Source: Shewanella benthica
GTDB lineage: Bacteria; Pseudomonadota; Gammaproteobacteria; Enterobacterales; Shewanellaceae
DNA: 64,000 bases
NCBI GenBank assembly: GCA_023284085.1
Contig: JAKVHY010000008.1
Coordinates: 62,001-126,000, forward strand
Direction of reading: 5' to 3'
The position numbers and the translations under genes are program-made. Positions 19,206 through 28,389 of the stretch are shown here, piece by piece. Position 1 is the stretch's first letter; each line of letters starts with the position of its first letter. The notes beneath the pieces are model-generated. The model had not been told where the DNA came from, did not search any database, and worked only from the letters and a program-made list of their open reading frames with translations.

Positions 19206-20975
19206 TCAGCTAGAAAACTTGAATTTTCGGAGCAACTTCTCAAAAAATGTACTTTCTTCATCGGAATAGCCCGCTAAATTTGCCAATCGAGCTTGGACCA
19301 GACCATAAAGTGAATCTTCAGGAAAATCATTATCTTCATCGGCAACACCGGCTGTAATCTTCATGAGTAGCTCGACGGCTTCATCGATATGTTCTATTTG
19401 GAAAATGCTAAACTTTTCGGCTTCAATCGCTGCGACGAGTTTTGCTGACAGGTTGAGTTGTTGGGTGTTGGCTCTGGGGATTATAACTCCTTGACTACCC
19501 GTTAGTCCGCGACGTTCACATAAGTTAAAGAAGCCTTCAATTTTCTCATTGACGCCTCCTATGGCTTGTACTTGACCGAATTGGTCTATGGCACCGGTTG
19601 CCGCAATACTTTGATTAATTGGTTTCTCAGTAATTGCAGAGATCAAACTGCAGTATTCAGCGAGCGACGCGCTGTCTCCATCGATCTCTTGATAGGATTG
19701 CTCGAAGACGATGTTGGCATTTAAGTGTAGTGGGGCATCTTTACCGAAGATGCGATATAAGCAAGAAGATAAAATCATCATCCCCTTAGCATGGATATTT
19801 CCCCCTAGTTCAGATTTTCTTTCTATGTCGGCGACCTCTCCATCGCCATAATGAACCGAAGCGGTAATACGTGCTGGCTCTCCATAGCAGTATTCAACAG
19901 TTTCGAGTACAGTCAGACCGTTAATTTGGCCGATCCTCTCGCCCTCTGTGGGTAAGTTTATAAACTTATCATCGAAGTTTTGTGCTGATAGTGTCTCAGA
20001 GGCATCATGGCGAAGCTGATAACGCGTTAAGGCGTAGGTGATATCGTTAGCCGAAATTTCAGATTCACCACAATATGCGTGAGCCTGAGATATGAGCTGT
20101 CCCACTTGAGATGATAGCAAGGTCAGGCGTCGCTGATGATCGGCTAATCGTGCACTGTACTTAAATAATGGTGCTAAGGCTGATTGAGATAGAGACACTT
20201 GATTAAGCGCCGCCACAGAAACTAACCAGTTACCATATTCTTCTTCGGTGTGACTGGTTAAATCCAGTTCGTAGCTCATCTCTCCCAGAAGAGGAAAATG
20301 AGTTGAAAACTGACTCTCTTCTATCCAACAGACACTGTACTGGTTGCTCGTGCCGACGAGTACAATCTTGCAATTGAGGGGCACTTGGGGAAGCTGAGAA
20401 TGGATTTGATAGCTTTTAGATGACAAAATATTGAGTAGTAGATCCCATAAACCTTCTCGCTTCCACAGGGAATGAGCACAGATAAACAGGGTATGGCATT
20501 GGGCTAGTGCGCCAGCTTGATATTGGAGTTTATCAAGATTATCTGTATTTATGGGATGTTGGCTGGTATTTATAAGTCTACCGACCAAATCAGTACGTTT
20601 AATATTGCCAGACAGGTAAGAGTAACTTTGTCTTTTATGGGTGAAAACTAGCGGTGCTTTCTCTTCATCCAGTACTAATTCTTGTTCGTCTATCCACTGA
20701 AAACTGGGTGTCTTGCTATCATTCGAACCAATGAGCAGCTGAGAAGCCTTATTATTTTGCTGGTTAGCTAACGCATCAATGAATGCTTTCCTATCTATAC
20801 CTGCAAAATCTGCAAGATACATATGTTGGTGTGCAGTTTTAGTCAAAAGCGTGAAAGCGTCAACGACTCTCTCTTGACCTAAAAGCAGACTTTTCTTTTC
20901 ATTTTTTAGCGTTGAGAGTACAGGAAGGTTATGCTGAGGCGTTAATGATGACACTGGAATGACGTTTGGATTCAT
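19206..20975 (-). CDS. Lon-family ATP-dependent protease (YcbZ-like)
   Basis: About 589 residues, homologous to E. coli YcbZ (LonH type), encoded next to fabA as in E. coli. The N-terminal half resembles a degenerate ATPase module without a clear Walker A. The C-terminal third is the Lon S16 peptidase domain. It has the catalytic serine in EIDGDSASLAEY and the lysine in the AIGGVNEKIEGFFNLC region, plus ELGGNIHAKGMMIL. The start is placed at MNPNVIPVSSLTPQH (20975). The open frame runs 56 codons further upstream, but that part has no resemblance to the family. Substrates are unknown. Confidence 0.87.
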   Translation of the reverse strand: MNPNVIPVSSLTPQHNLPVLSTLKNEKKSLLLGQERVVDAFTLLTKTAHQHMYLADFAGIDRKAFIDALANQQNNKASQLLIGSNDSKTPSFQWIDEQELVLDEEKAPLVFTHKRQSYSYLSGNIKRTDLVGRLINTSQHPINTDNLDKLQYQAGALAQCHTLFICAHSLWKREGLWDLLLNILSSKSYQIHSQLPQVPLNCKIVLVGTSNQYSVCWIEESQFSTHFPLLGEMSYELDLTSHTEEEYGNWLVSVAALNQVSLSQSALAPLFKYSARLADHQRRLTLLSSQVGQLISQAHAYCGESEISANDITYALTRYQLRHDASETLSAQNFDDKFINLPTEGERIGQINGLTVLETVEYCYGEPARITASVHYGDGEVADIERKSELGGNIHAKGMMILSSCLYRIFGKDAPLHLNANIVFEQSYQEIDGDSASLAEYCSLISAITEKPINQSIAATGAIDQFGQVQAIGGVNEKIEGFFNLCERRGLTGSQGVIIPRANTQQLNLSAKLVAAIEAEKFSIFQIEHIDEAVELLMKITAGVADEDNDFPEDSLYGLVQARLANLAGYSDEESTFFEKLLRKFKFSS

Positions 20976-21208
20976 AGAAACATTAGCTACTTTAAAAATA
21001 GAAATCAAAATTGTGATTGTTGATATGTTAGCACATCGAGTGTATAGCCCATATTCTAATTGAAGCTTAGACTCTGGGTTATGAGCAAAATTGCAGTAAT
21101 TAGAGCTCGATAGGTGCAGGCGAGACTCTTTAAGTATAGGCATCTGCTATCTTTGCACCCTATATTGTGTGTTACCTAGCCACTTAACCCAAATCTTTAA
21201 AAAAAGAG

Positions 21209-21237
21209 TTTACTTCGATCTTAGATACTTATAGTAT
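21209..21237 (+). promoter_or_regulatory. Promoter of tRNA-Ser
   Basis: -35 TTTACT at 21209-21214, 17-bp spacer, -10 TAGTAT at 21232-21237. The predicted start lies a few bases before the mature tRNA 5' end. Confidence 0.7.
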
Positions 21238-21248
21238 TTGCAGCGTTC

Positions 21249-21339
21249 GGAGAGATGGCAGAGTGGTCGAATGCACCGGTCTTGAAAACCGGCATGGGTT
21301 TATAGCCCATCTAGGGTTCAAATCCCTATCTCTCCGCCA
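21249..21339 (+). tRNA. tRNA-Ser (anticodon UGA)
   Basis: A 91-nt class II tRNA including an encoded CCA. Acceptor stem GGAGAGA/TCTCTCC, anticodon loop CTTGAAA flanked by CCGGT/ACCGG, long variable arm (ATGGGTTTATAGCCCAT), T arm TAGGG-TTCAAAT-CCCTA. It marks the left border of the AT-rich island. Confidence 0.97.
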
Positions 21340-21351
21340 CATTCAAGACGA

Positions 21352-21379
21352 AAGGCTACTCGAAAGAGTAGCCTTTTTT
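21352..21379 (+). terminator. Terminator of tRNA-Ser
   Basis: A 10-bp perfect stem AAGGCTACTC/GAGTAGCCTT with a GAAA loop, then a T tract. Confidence 0.93.
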
Positions 21380-21442
21380 CGTTTAGGAAAGAAATTACCT
21401 GATAGGGAGATGAACCCTCGGGTTCCTCTTGTTTAAAGTCAG

Positions 21443-21460
21443 CTATCTCTGCGCCATATT
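21443..21460 (+). repeat. Decayed copy of the tRNA-Ser 3' end
   Basis: CTATCTCTGCGCCATATT matches the tRNA-Ser 3' end plus flank (CTATCTCTCCGCCACATT, 21326-21343) at 16 of 18 bases, about 115 bp downstream of the real one. It could be a worn attachment site of the adjoining island. The rest of 21380-21800 shows no convincing gene. Confidence 0.5.
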
Positions 21461-21802
21461 GATATGAGGCTGGGCACTCTCATTCGAGAGTGCCGGGTTT
21501 CAAAACTAGCAATGCTAGCCATCAGTTTTATCTGGAGCGTTTTATTTAGATGACAGAGTATCTTTTCTATCACAACTGGATCTTCAATTCTTGCAATGAT
21601 CTTAACCACACCACCGCATTGATAGCAGGTTTCGATATCTATCCCAAAAAACCGTTTGAGTCTTTGCGCCTAAGTCATAGACTTGGGTTTTTCTGCGGTA
21701 GTTTCTTTTTGGATAGCGTCATCCGGTTTTCGGTATGGCCTCTGCTTTCTTTGTTTAGCCTTGTTGGGGGATATCTCTGCTCGCTTCCTTTAGGAAACTT
21801 CT

Positions 21803-22372
21803 TTATTTTACGATAGTTTTACTTAAAAACTTTTGCGCCTTAAATAATAAAAGATGTTCTTTTTTATTTACTCTAGGTATAGAGATTGGTGTGATTTTAG
21901 ATAAATCAACAGTATCTATATCAAAATAGATGTCTAATTCTTCATCAGGCTCTTTAAGATTGAACTTTTTATTACCATCTGAAATGATAACTTGATAAAT
22001 TTTTTGTAATCCCTTGCCATTTATTTCATTATTTGCATTTTCAACATCTTTTATCAGGCTTCGAACTTTATCAATGTCTTTTATCTCTACGAGTAAAATG
22101 TTAATTTTATCAAGTCCTTCAATATCTTTATAAATGAAATTACCTTCAGGCAACCCCATCTTAAAAATAGCCATTGATATAGTATTAAGGATTCTAGCGC
22201 CATCCATAGATGGAACACCCGTCAAAAACAATTCAGGTAATACTATCCCGTTTTTTGAATTAGTATTCATCCCCATTGTATAGGCATAATCATAACTATA
22301 AAGCATTATGTCTGACTTTTTGTTTATAGCAAAACCATTTTTTTGGATTTCTTTAATTTTATCATCATTCAT
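21803..22372 (-). CDS. Hypothetical protein, possibly DUF4262-like
   Basis: A 189-residue soluble protein encoded in AT-rich DNA, with a strong ribosome binding site (AAGGGGGGAG) before its ATG. The N-terminal half (IQKNGFAINKKSDIMLYSYDY, AYTMGMN, LPELFLTGVPSMDGARILNT) resembles DUF4262, a family of unknown function often found in accessory DNA. The C-terminal half is Lys/Asp-rich with no recognised motif. Base composition is far from that of the flanking housekeeping genes, suggesting transfer. A remnant reading frame ends 35 bp upstream on the same strand. The family assignment is tentative. Confidence 0.6.
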   Translation of the reverse strand: MNDDKIKEIQKNGFAINKKSDIMLYSYDYAYTMGMNTNSKNGIVLPELFLTGVPSMDGARILNTISMAIFKMGLPEGNFIYKDIEGLDKINILLVEIKDIDKVRSLIKDVENANNEINGKGLQKIYQVIISDGNKKFNLKEPDEELDIYFDIDTVDLSKITPISIPRVNKKEHLLLFKAQKFLSKTIVK

Positions 22373-22406
22373 TATACTCCCCCCTTAATTTAACTAAATA
22401 TATTTA

Positions 22407-22520
22407 CTACTTTTTAATTTCTACTGTTTTTTCTGCTTCAAACTCTTCAATCATTTGTTCAAGAACATCTTCAGAGTATAGGTAGAATAAACGTCGTTTT
22501 TCGTAATACCTAAAATATAC
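22407..22520 (-). pseudogene. C-terminal remnant of an unidentified gene
   Basis: A minus-strand frame reads YYEKRRLFYLYSEDVLEQ and continues Glu/Lys-rich to a TAG at 22407-22409. A stop lies five codons upstream of the readable part, so only a tail of about 35 residues survives. The 5' part lies in direct-repeat copy 1, and the other repeat copy conserves YYEKGHLFYLYS. The family is not recognised. Confidence 0.3.
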
Positions 22521-22664
22521 TGTACTTCATATTTTAGATATTTACCTCTTTTCATTGCAATGAACGAGCTAAAGTCAGACATTTTTAACCTACAATTCTA
22601 CTGTTTCCAAAATACCAGGCAATAAAACAAGTACATTCGGCTGTTGTGCAAACCAGCTCTGAAT
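22474..22664. repeat. ~190-bp direct repeat, copy 1
   Basis: Same orientation as, and by eye roughly 85% identical to, 24851-25043. It contains a 9-bp inverted repeat, CTAAAATAT/ATATTTTAG, at 22510-22537. Its right end abuts the truncated transposase fragment at 22666. The two copies bracket the GGDEF gene and decayed frames. Confidence 0.85.
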
Positions 22665-22665
22665 A

Positions 22666-22839
22666 TTATTTTTGTTTATGTTGAAATAAAATCAAAATAG
22701 TCATGACCTCGCTCATTGCCAGCGATGACGGCTTGTTGCGTTGTTTTTTGTTTAATTTGAGTAAGATCGCTTGCCACTCTGGCACAAACTTCTGATAAAA
22801 ATCATCGATGTCAGTGAAAAGAGCTTCTAAATTAACCAT
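22666..22839 (-). pseudogene. N-terminal fragment of an IS982-family transposase
   Basis: A 57-codon frame starting at MVNLEALFTDIDDFYQKFVP and including LAMSEVMTILILF, the N-terminal signature of IS982-family transposases (normally about 290 residues). The frame ends in QHKQK and a stop exactly where direct-repeat copy 1 begins, so the catalytic domain is missing. It is non-functional debris of an insertion sequence. Confidence 0.75.
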
Positions 22840-22919
22840 GCTTGGAGAGCGAACGTTCATTTTCTTAGTCGAACGTGCAGCTCGTGCTTCAAGCACTTGG
22901 TTCGATTATTGTTGGGCTC

Positions 22920-23377
22920 TTATGTGAAGCTCAGGTTTATTACTTTACACTGTCGAACGCAGGTAAATAGACGCTTAGATGACATCTGATGAAATATTTT
23001 TGCACCGACTTCTAGTACTCTCGGTGCTGCCTGTCGCCCACTGACAATAACAAGAAATAGGCCAACACTGGCGGGTCTTGTAGCATACTTATACCTCTTA
23101 AGTCTTTGAAGTTTTAGCTTTATCGCTAAGGGAGAGTCACTTGGGGATTGTTCTATCAAACTAAAAGAATTACAATAGAGTAGGGCACGGGACCACTCTT
23201 TTGGTGTCCGACAGTTTTCTATTTTGAAATCTAAGTAACTTTCGATACATTGAACGTATAGCTGTTTCGCCCAATGCCCATTCCATTAACCCGACTAAAT
23301 CTGTCTGCACAAGATCTTTAGCTTGATGTTCACCGTCAGCTGCAGTGCCAGCGTTAGCGTTACGTATTTGTAACTAG
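22920..23377 (-). pseudogene. Frameshifted remnant of an unidentified gene
   Basis: Two overlapping minus-strand frames both read like protein. The upstream one (23377 down to 23170) includes NANAGTAADGEHQAKDLVQT and LMEWALGETAIRSMYRKLLR. The downstream one (about 23220 down to 22920) includes EWSRALLYCNSFSLIEQ and SDSPLAIKLKLQRLKRYKY. A single frameshift near 23200-23220 would join them into one product of about 150 residues. No family is recognised and no start codon is present at the 5' end. Probably a decayed mobile-element gene. Confidence 0.4.
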
Positions 23378-23488
23378 ACCTTTATGCATTAATTCGACAT
23401 AAATTTCAAGGTGACAAAATATGATACCTGCATCCATAGACAAAAAATATTTGATTGAAATTATCTTAATTACTAAGTAAAGGTTCAA

Positions 23489-24739
23489 ATGAAAAAGATA
23501 CTTCTTATAGAGGATAACCCTCAATTATTAAAAAATAAGATTGAAGAGCTAAGAACAAACTTTACTCATGCTATAGATACGGTAGAAAACTTTGCACAAT
23601 TACAGGACTATTTAGCTAAAAATAAAGAGAATGTATTTATAGCATTACTTGATTATTTTCTCGAGGGGGCAATGGAGGGGCAAGGTGTAGATTTGCTTCT
23701 TGAACATAAGATTCCAACTATTGTATATACGCAAGAATACTCTACTGAGATTAGAGAGGTATTATTAGATAAGTGTGTTTTTGAATACTTAATTAAAAAA
23801 CCAAACAGCGATCTTCTTTACAGTACAAGATTAATCGAGCGTGTATATAAAAATAATTTCATCAAAGCATTAATCGTTGATGGATCTGAGAGTTTTCGTA
23901 ATAAATTAGCAGGGAATTTACAGCAATTTGGTTTGGAGTCATTACAAAGTAGTGACGCTAAAACTACGTTAGAACTATTAAAAACTCACAGTGATATTCA
24001 AGTCGTATTAATTGATTTAGATATAAGCGGTGACATTCAAGGTGTTGAGCTTGTTGAAGATATACGCGAACATTTCCCTTCGACCATGCTCGGCGTACTT
24101 GGAATGACCCCGCATGGCTATAACAGTCAGCTTTCTATAGAATTTTTAAAAAAAGGTGCTAATGATTTCATCACTAAGCCTTTTGTAAAAGAACAATTAA
24201 ACCTTCGCATTATGCAAGTCCTTGAAATGTTGGACACCATTCAAGAAAAAAGTATTGAAGCAACCATAGACCCACTCACTCAACTTAAAAATCGCCGTGC
24301 TTTAGAGGTGGAATCTAAAGTGATGATACAATCAGCACTTATTGAAAATAGTCCATTATCAGTCGCTATGATAGACATAGATAATTTTAAAGTTGTTAAT
24401 GATACCTATGGTCATGATGTTGGGGATGATGTCTTAAAGTTGATAAGTAAGGTTTTAAAATCTAATTTTAGAAAAAAAGATCTTATTGTCAGGAATGGCG
24501 GAGAAGAATTTTGTGTCGTTCTTGATGATCTGACGCTAGAAAAATCTATTGATATTTTTGAAAAGTTAATAAAAAAAATTGAATCAACACCTTATGAAAA
24601 GGATGGCGTTGTCATAAATGTTACCGTGTCTATTGGTTTATTTCATGGAATAAAAAATGATATTAAGTCTATGCTGAGTTTGGCTGATAAAAAGCTCTAT
24701 GTGGCTAAAGAAAATGGACGTAACAAGTTAGTTTCATAG
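23489..24739 (+). CDS. REC-REC-GGDEF diguanylate cyclase response regulator
   Basis: 416 residues in three modules. REC1 (1-120) has its likely phospho-acceptor at Asp55 (ALLDYF). REC2 (about 125-245) has Asp176 (VLIDLD) and Lys230 (ITKPF). The GGDEF domain (about 258-416) has the active-site motif GGEEF at 337-341. An inhibitory I-site RKKD at 328-331 is spaced five residues before it, so product feedback is likely. It would make c-di-GMP when phosphorylated. No cognate histidine kinase lies nearby. The gene is AT-rich, stands alone and sits between two ~190-bp direct repeats in an island, suggesting horizontal acquisition. AAAGG precedes the ATG. Confidence 0.9.
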   Translation: MKKILLIEDNPQLLKNKIEELRTNFTHAIDTVENFAQLQDYLAKNKENVFIALLDYFLEGAMEGQGVDLLLEHKIPTIVYTQEYSTEIREVLLDKCVFEYLIKKPNSDLLYSTRLIERVYKNNFIKALIVDGSESFRNKLAGNLQQFGLESLQSSDAKTTLELLKTHSDIQVVLIDLDISGDIQGVELVEDIREHFPSTMLGVLGMTPHGYNSQLSIEFLKKGANDFITKPFVKEQLNLRIMQVLEMLDTIQEKSIEATIDPLTQLKNRRALEVESKVMIQSALIENSPLSVAMIDIDNFKVVNDTYGHDVGDDVLKLISKVLKSNFRKKDLIVRNGGEEFCVVLDDLTLEKSIDIFEKLIKKIESTPYEKDGVVINVTVSIGLFHGIKNDIKSMLSLADKKLYVAKENGRNKLVS

Positions 24740-24850
24740 TGATTGTAATGACCGCAGATTGAGCAATAAGATAGATATTACAAATACCTTTTTGGATATT
24801 TTAATTTAACTTGTATGTTAATCTTAAGGTTATTAAGTAATAGGTGGTAT

Positions 24851-25043
24851 GAGTATAGGTAGAATAAATGTCCTTTTTCGTAATATCTAAAATATACTGT
24901 ACTTCATATTTTAGATATTTACCTCTTCTTCATCACAATGAGCGAGCTAAAGTCAGACATTTCTCGCCTACAACTCTACAGTTTTCAAAAATACCAGGTA
25001 ATAAAACAAGTGCCGCCCGCTGTTGTGCAAACCAGCTCTGAAT
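24851..25043. repeat. ~190-bp direct repeat, copy 2
   Basis: The second copy of the 22474-22664 repeat, including the same inverted repeat at 24887-24914. The remaining sequence up to uvrY (25044-25405) holds no gene I can support: short frames only. Confidence 0.85.
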
Positions 25044-25405
25044 CTATTTATGATCTAGCTTATATTAAGCTCCATAGTGGATCTATTGAAGCCGGCTTAT
25101 CATTTGTCACCAACGTTGCCATCCCTGGATCAAAACCAGTTTCCTCCCCGTTATTTGGCTTTTAATCGCGCTGCTAATGCTCGACTATCACGTTGACCAT
25201 GGCTGGTTTAATCGAATTCTCATAGATAAAACAAATAAATACAATGCTTTGGTTATTATCTGCTCAATGTAAGGGCTTACCAGCGGTGAATCATCTCGCA
25301 TATTAAAAAACGAGCTTTCTTATTGAGGGTTTATGGGCTAAATTAGCATTAAATAAGAATTTGAATCAGGTGAGATTCTTCACGTTAGCCCTAAGGTAAT
25401 TTGAA

Positions 25406-26050
25406 TTGATTTCAGTATATTTAGTCGATGATCATGAGCTAGTCCGCACCGGAATTCGCCGTATTCTTGAAGATGAACGTGGTATTAAAGTCGTGGGCGA
25501 AGCGGGGGACGGCGAAACTGCGGTTCAATGGAGTCGAAATAACGAAGCCGATGTCATCCTGATGGACATGAATATGCCAGGGATCGGTGGCCTGGAAGCG
25601 ACACGTAAAATTCTACGTTATCAGTCTCATGCAAAAATTATCGTGCTAACAATTCAAACTGAAGATCCATTCCCGACTAAGGTGATGCAGGCCGGTGCAT
25701 CAGGCTACCTTACCAAAGGTGCGACCCCCCCTGAGGTGTTGCAGGCGATTAGGCAAGTGGCACATGGGCAAAGATATCTTTCTCCGGAAATCGCCCAGCA
25801 GATGGCTCTGAGTCAATTTAGTTCGAGTGATGAGAACCCATTTCAATCACTCTCTGAGCGTGAGCTACAGATCATGATGATGATCACCAATGGCGAAAAG
25901 GTGAGTGAGATTGCACTGCAACTTAATTTGAGTCCTAAGACAGTCAATAGCTATCGCTATCGTTTATTTGCTAAATTGGGTATCAATGGTGATGTTGAGC
26001 TGACACGCCTCGCGATCCGTTATAAAATGCTTGATGCAGGGCAGTTCTAG
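25406..26050 (+). CDS. uvrY: Response regulator UvrY/GacA
   Basis: 214 residues. The N-terminal receiver domain has the acidic pair Asp8-Asp9 and phospho-acceptor Asp54 (VILMDMNMPG). The C-terminal LuxR-type helix-turn-helix reads LSERELQIMMMI through VSEIALQLNLSPKTVNSYRY. It is partner of the BarA/GacS kinase and controls CsrA-sequestering small RNAs in related bacteria. Its place immediately before uvrC is the classic gammaproteobacterial arrangement. Translation starts at TTG (MISVYLVDDHELVRTG), with TAAGG upstream. Confidence 0.96.
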   Translation: MISVYLVDDHELVRTGIRRILEDERGIKVVGEAGDGETAVQWSRNNEADVILMDMNMPGIGGLEATRKILRYQSHAKIIVLTIQTEDPFPTKVMQAGASGYLTKGATPPEVLQAIRQVAHGQRYLSPEIAQQMALSQFSSSDENPFQSLSERELQIMMMITNGEKVSEIALQLNLSPKTVNSYRYRLFAKLGINGDVELTRLAIRYKMLDAGQF

Positions 26051-26153
26051 CCATTAAACATGACTAATGTTAGCAATAGCGTCATAAATTAGTTAGTTAT
26101 GAGTAAAAAACTGTCGCGATTCATTAGCGTAAACAACTTTAGCCATTTTACCT

Positions 26154-27983
26154 ATGCCAGTTCAGTTTGATTCAGTTCTTTTTCTCAAAAGTGTATCCTC
26201 ATCGCCGGGTGTTTATCGCATGTATGACGCAGAGGATATCGTCATCTATGTGGGAAAGGCCAAAGATCTTAAGAAGCGTCTTAGCTCCTATTTTCGTAAA
26301 AACCTAGTTCATGTAAAAACTCAAGCCTTGGTCTCTCATATCGCTAACATCGATGTGACAGTGACTCACAGTGAGACCGATGCGCTGATCCTCGAAAATG
26401 ATTATATCAAGCAGTATATGCCCAGATATAACGTGTTACTTCGAGATGATAAATCCTATCCGTATATTTTACTGAGTCATCATAAGCACCCTAGACTTGC
26501 CTATCATCGTGGACCTAAGAGGGATAAAGGGACCTATTTTGGCCCTTATCCAAATGGTGGTGCTGTTAGAGAAAGTTTGCATCTGATGCAAAAAATATTC
26601 CCTATCAGGCAATGTGATGACCTTTATTATAAATCTCGCTCTCGGCCCTGTTTACAATATCAGATAGGTCGATGTAGTGCCCCTTGTGTAGATAAAATCA
26701 GTAGTGAAGAGTATGAAGCTCAGGTCAAACTAGCCAGCTTATTTCTTAAGGGCAAGAATCAACAGGTGATGGTTGAGCTAGTGTCGAAAATGGAGGCTTG
26801 CGCGCAATCCCTTGAATATGAAAAAGCGGCTAGCTATAGAGACCAAATCTCTGCACTGAGAAGAGTGGCTGAGCAGCAAGAGGTGTCTGGTACTTCTGGT
26901 GATATGGATGTGATAGGTGCTCATTACGCATCGGGTGTGGCTTGTTTTCATCTGCTCTTCATACGCAATGGTAAAATTTTTGGTAGCCGAAGCTACTATC
27001 CAAGTGTACCGGCTCAAACCGATATGGATGAAGTCTTGAGTGCGTTCATGATCCAGTTTTACCTCAATGGCGATAGTCAAAGAACGCTGCCGAAAGAGAT
27101 TTTATTGAGTCAGAGCTTCGATGATTTACCTCAGTTAGAGAAGGCGATACAAACGGCGCTGGATAAAAAGGTAGAGATTAAAACTAATGTACGCAGTGAG
27201 AGAGCGAGTTTTTTACGTTTAGCCGTTACAAACGCGACTAATGCGGTAAATACCCGGCTGTCTCATAAGAATACTGTCGAACAGCGCTTCTTATTATTAG
27301 AAGAGGCCCTGGAAATGACGACGCGAGTCCAAAGAATGGAATGTTTCGATATTAGCCACACTATGGGAGAGAGCACTGTGGCTTCCTGTGTTGTTTTTAA
27401 TCGAGAAGGTCCGAATAAGGCAGACTACCGTCGTTACAATATTAATGGTATTACGCCAGGTGATGATTATGCGGCCATGAAGCAGGCGATCACTAGGCGG
27501 TTTGATAAAATTGATAAAACTGGCAAGATCCCGGATATTTTATTTATCGATGGAGGCTTGGGTCAGCTTAGAATTGCACAAAAAATCGTAGATGAAAAAT
27601 TCGCTCATATTGATACGGCTCCTATGTTGATCGGTATCGCTAAAGGAGAGGGGAGAAAGCCGGGCCTGGAAACTTTGATATATGGTGAAAATGAACTGTC
27701 TTTCTCCATCGCAGCAGACTCAGGTGCCTTGCACTTGATACAGCATATTCGCGATGAGTCTCATCGCTTTGCCATCACAGGTCATAGAAATAAGCGGCAG
27801 AAGACACGCAATACTTCTACACTGGAATCCATTGCGGGTGTCGGACCTAAACGCCGCAAGGCCTTGCTACAATTTTTAGGTGGAATACAGGAAGTGAAAA
27901 GCGCAAGTGTGGCAGAAATGGCGAAAGTGCCGGGGATCAGTGTAGACTTGGCGCAAAAAATACATGATTCATTAAGAGGCTAG
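26154..27983 (+). CDS. uvrC: Excinuclease ABC subunit C
   Basis: 609 residues. The GIY-YIG nuclease domain at the N-terminus ([19 protein letters not shown]) makes the 3' incision. A cysteine cluster ([13 protein letters not shown], about 167-179), a UVR domain (about 200-235), the RNase H-like 5'-incision domain (about 390-540, with FIDGGLGQL) and two C-terminal helix-hairpin-helix motifs ([11 protein letters not shown] and [12 protein letters not shown]) follow. It works with UvrAB in nucleotide excision repair. A decayed copy of its 3' end lies about 400-800 bp downstream. Confidence 0.97.
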   Translation: MPVQFDSVLFLKSVSSSPGVYRMYDAEDIVIYVGKAKDLKKRLSSYFRKNLVHVKTQALVSHIANIDVTVTHSETDALILENDYIKQYMPRYNVLLRDDKSYPYILLSHHKHPRLAYHRGPKRDKGTYFGPYPNGGAVRESLHLMQKIFPIRQCDDLYYKSRSRPCLQYQIGRCSAPCVDKISSEEYEAQVKLASLFLKGKNQQVMVELVSKMEACAQSLEYEKAASYRDQISALRRVAEQQEVSGTSGDMDVIGAHYASGVACFHLLFIRNGKIFGSRSYYPSVPAQTDMDEVLSAFMIQFYLNGDSQRTLPKEILLSQSFDDLPQLEKAIQTALDKKVEIKTNVRSERASFLRLAVTNATNAVNTRLSHKNTVEQRFLLLEEALEMTTRVQRMECFDISHTMGESTVASCVVFNREGPNKADYRRYNINGITPGDDYAAMKQAITRRFDKIDKTGKIPDILFIDGGLGQLRIAQKIVDEKFAHIDTAPMLIGIAKGEGRKPGLETLIYGENELSFSIAADSGALHLIQHIRDESHRFAITGHRNKRQKTRNTSTLESIAGVGPKRRKALLQFLGGIQEVKSASVAEMAKVPGISVDLAQKIHDSLRG

Positions 27984-28094
27984 CCAGATTAAGGCTAGCT
28001 TGATGCCATTTTAACGTTAGATTTTTCAGCCTTTCATTAGAAGTCGCTAGGTAACTCTCTTCCTATACCAATCTAATTCCATCAATAGTCGCTA

Positions 28095-28133
28095 AACACA
28101 GGACAATAACTCATTGTGCCTGGTTCTTTTTTT
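28095..28133 (+). terminator. Terminator after uvrC
   Basis: Imperfect 13-bp stem AACACAGGACAAT/ATTGTGCCTGGTT with a five-base loop, followed by TTC and seven T. Confidence 0.65.
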
Positions 28134-28389
28134 ACATCACAAAATTACATCACCAGCTAAGCTAGTCACGTCTATAACCCTCAATATCTTTTCATATCAG
28201 AGTCGTTAACTGCAGAATCTACGGGCATGAATTCATGAATGGAGATTTGTTGCATTATTATTTTAAAGACGAGCTAATCAATATTAATCGCAGGGCTAGA
28301 ATGGGAATGTTAGGTGAGAAAACCTTGCCTGATCTGTCATAGTGAAGGCTATTTCATGGCACTTACTTTTGTGTGGGGCAAGTCATAAT

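Noticed and set aside
20976..21143. 56-codon N-terminal extension of the lon-like protease
   Set aside because: No family resemblance and it runs toward the tRNA-Ser promoter region; the internal methionine fits the family better.
21550..21816. 88-codon plus-strand frame after tRNA-Ser (begins MTEYLFYHNWIF)
   Set aside because: No ribosome binding site, no recognisable motif and composition typical of non-coding AT-rich DNA; it also overlaps the end of the minus-strand DUF4262-like gene.
24938..25165. 75-codon plus-strand frame over direct-repeat copy 2 (begins MSELKSDISRLQ)
   Set aside because: It is not open in the matching position of repeat copy 1 and shows no family resemblance; treated as an accident of the repeat.
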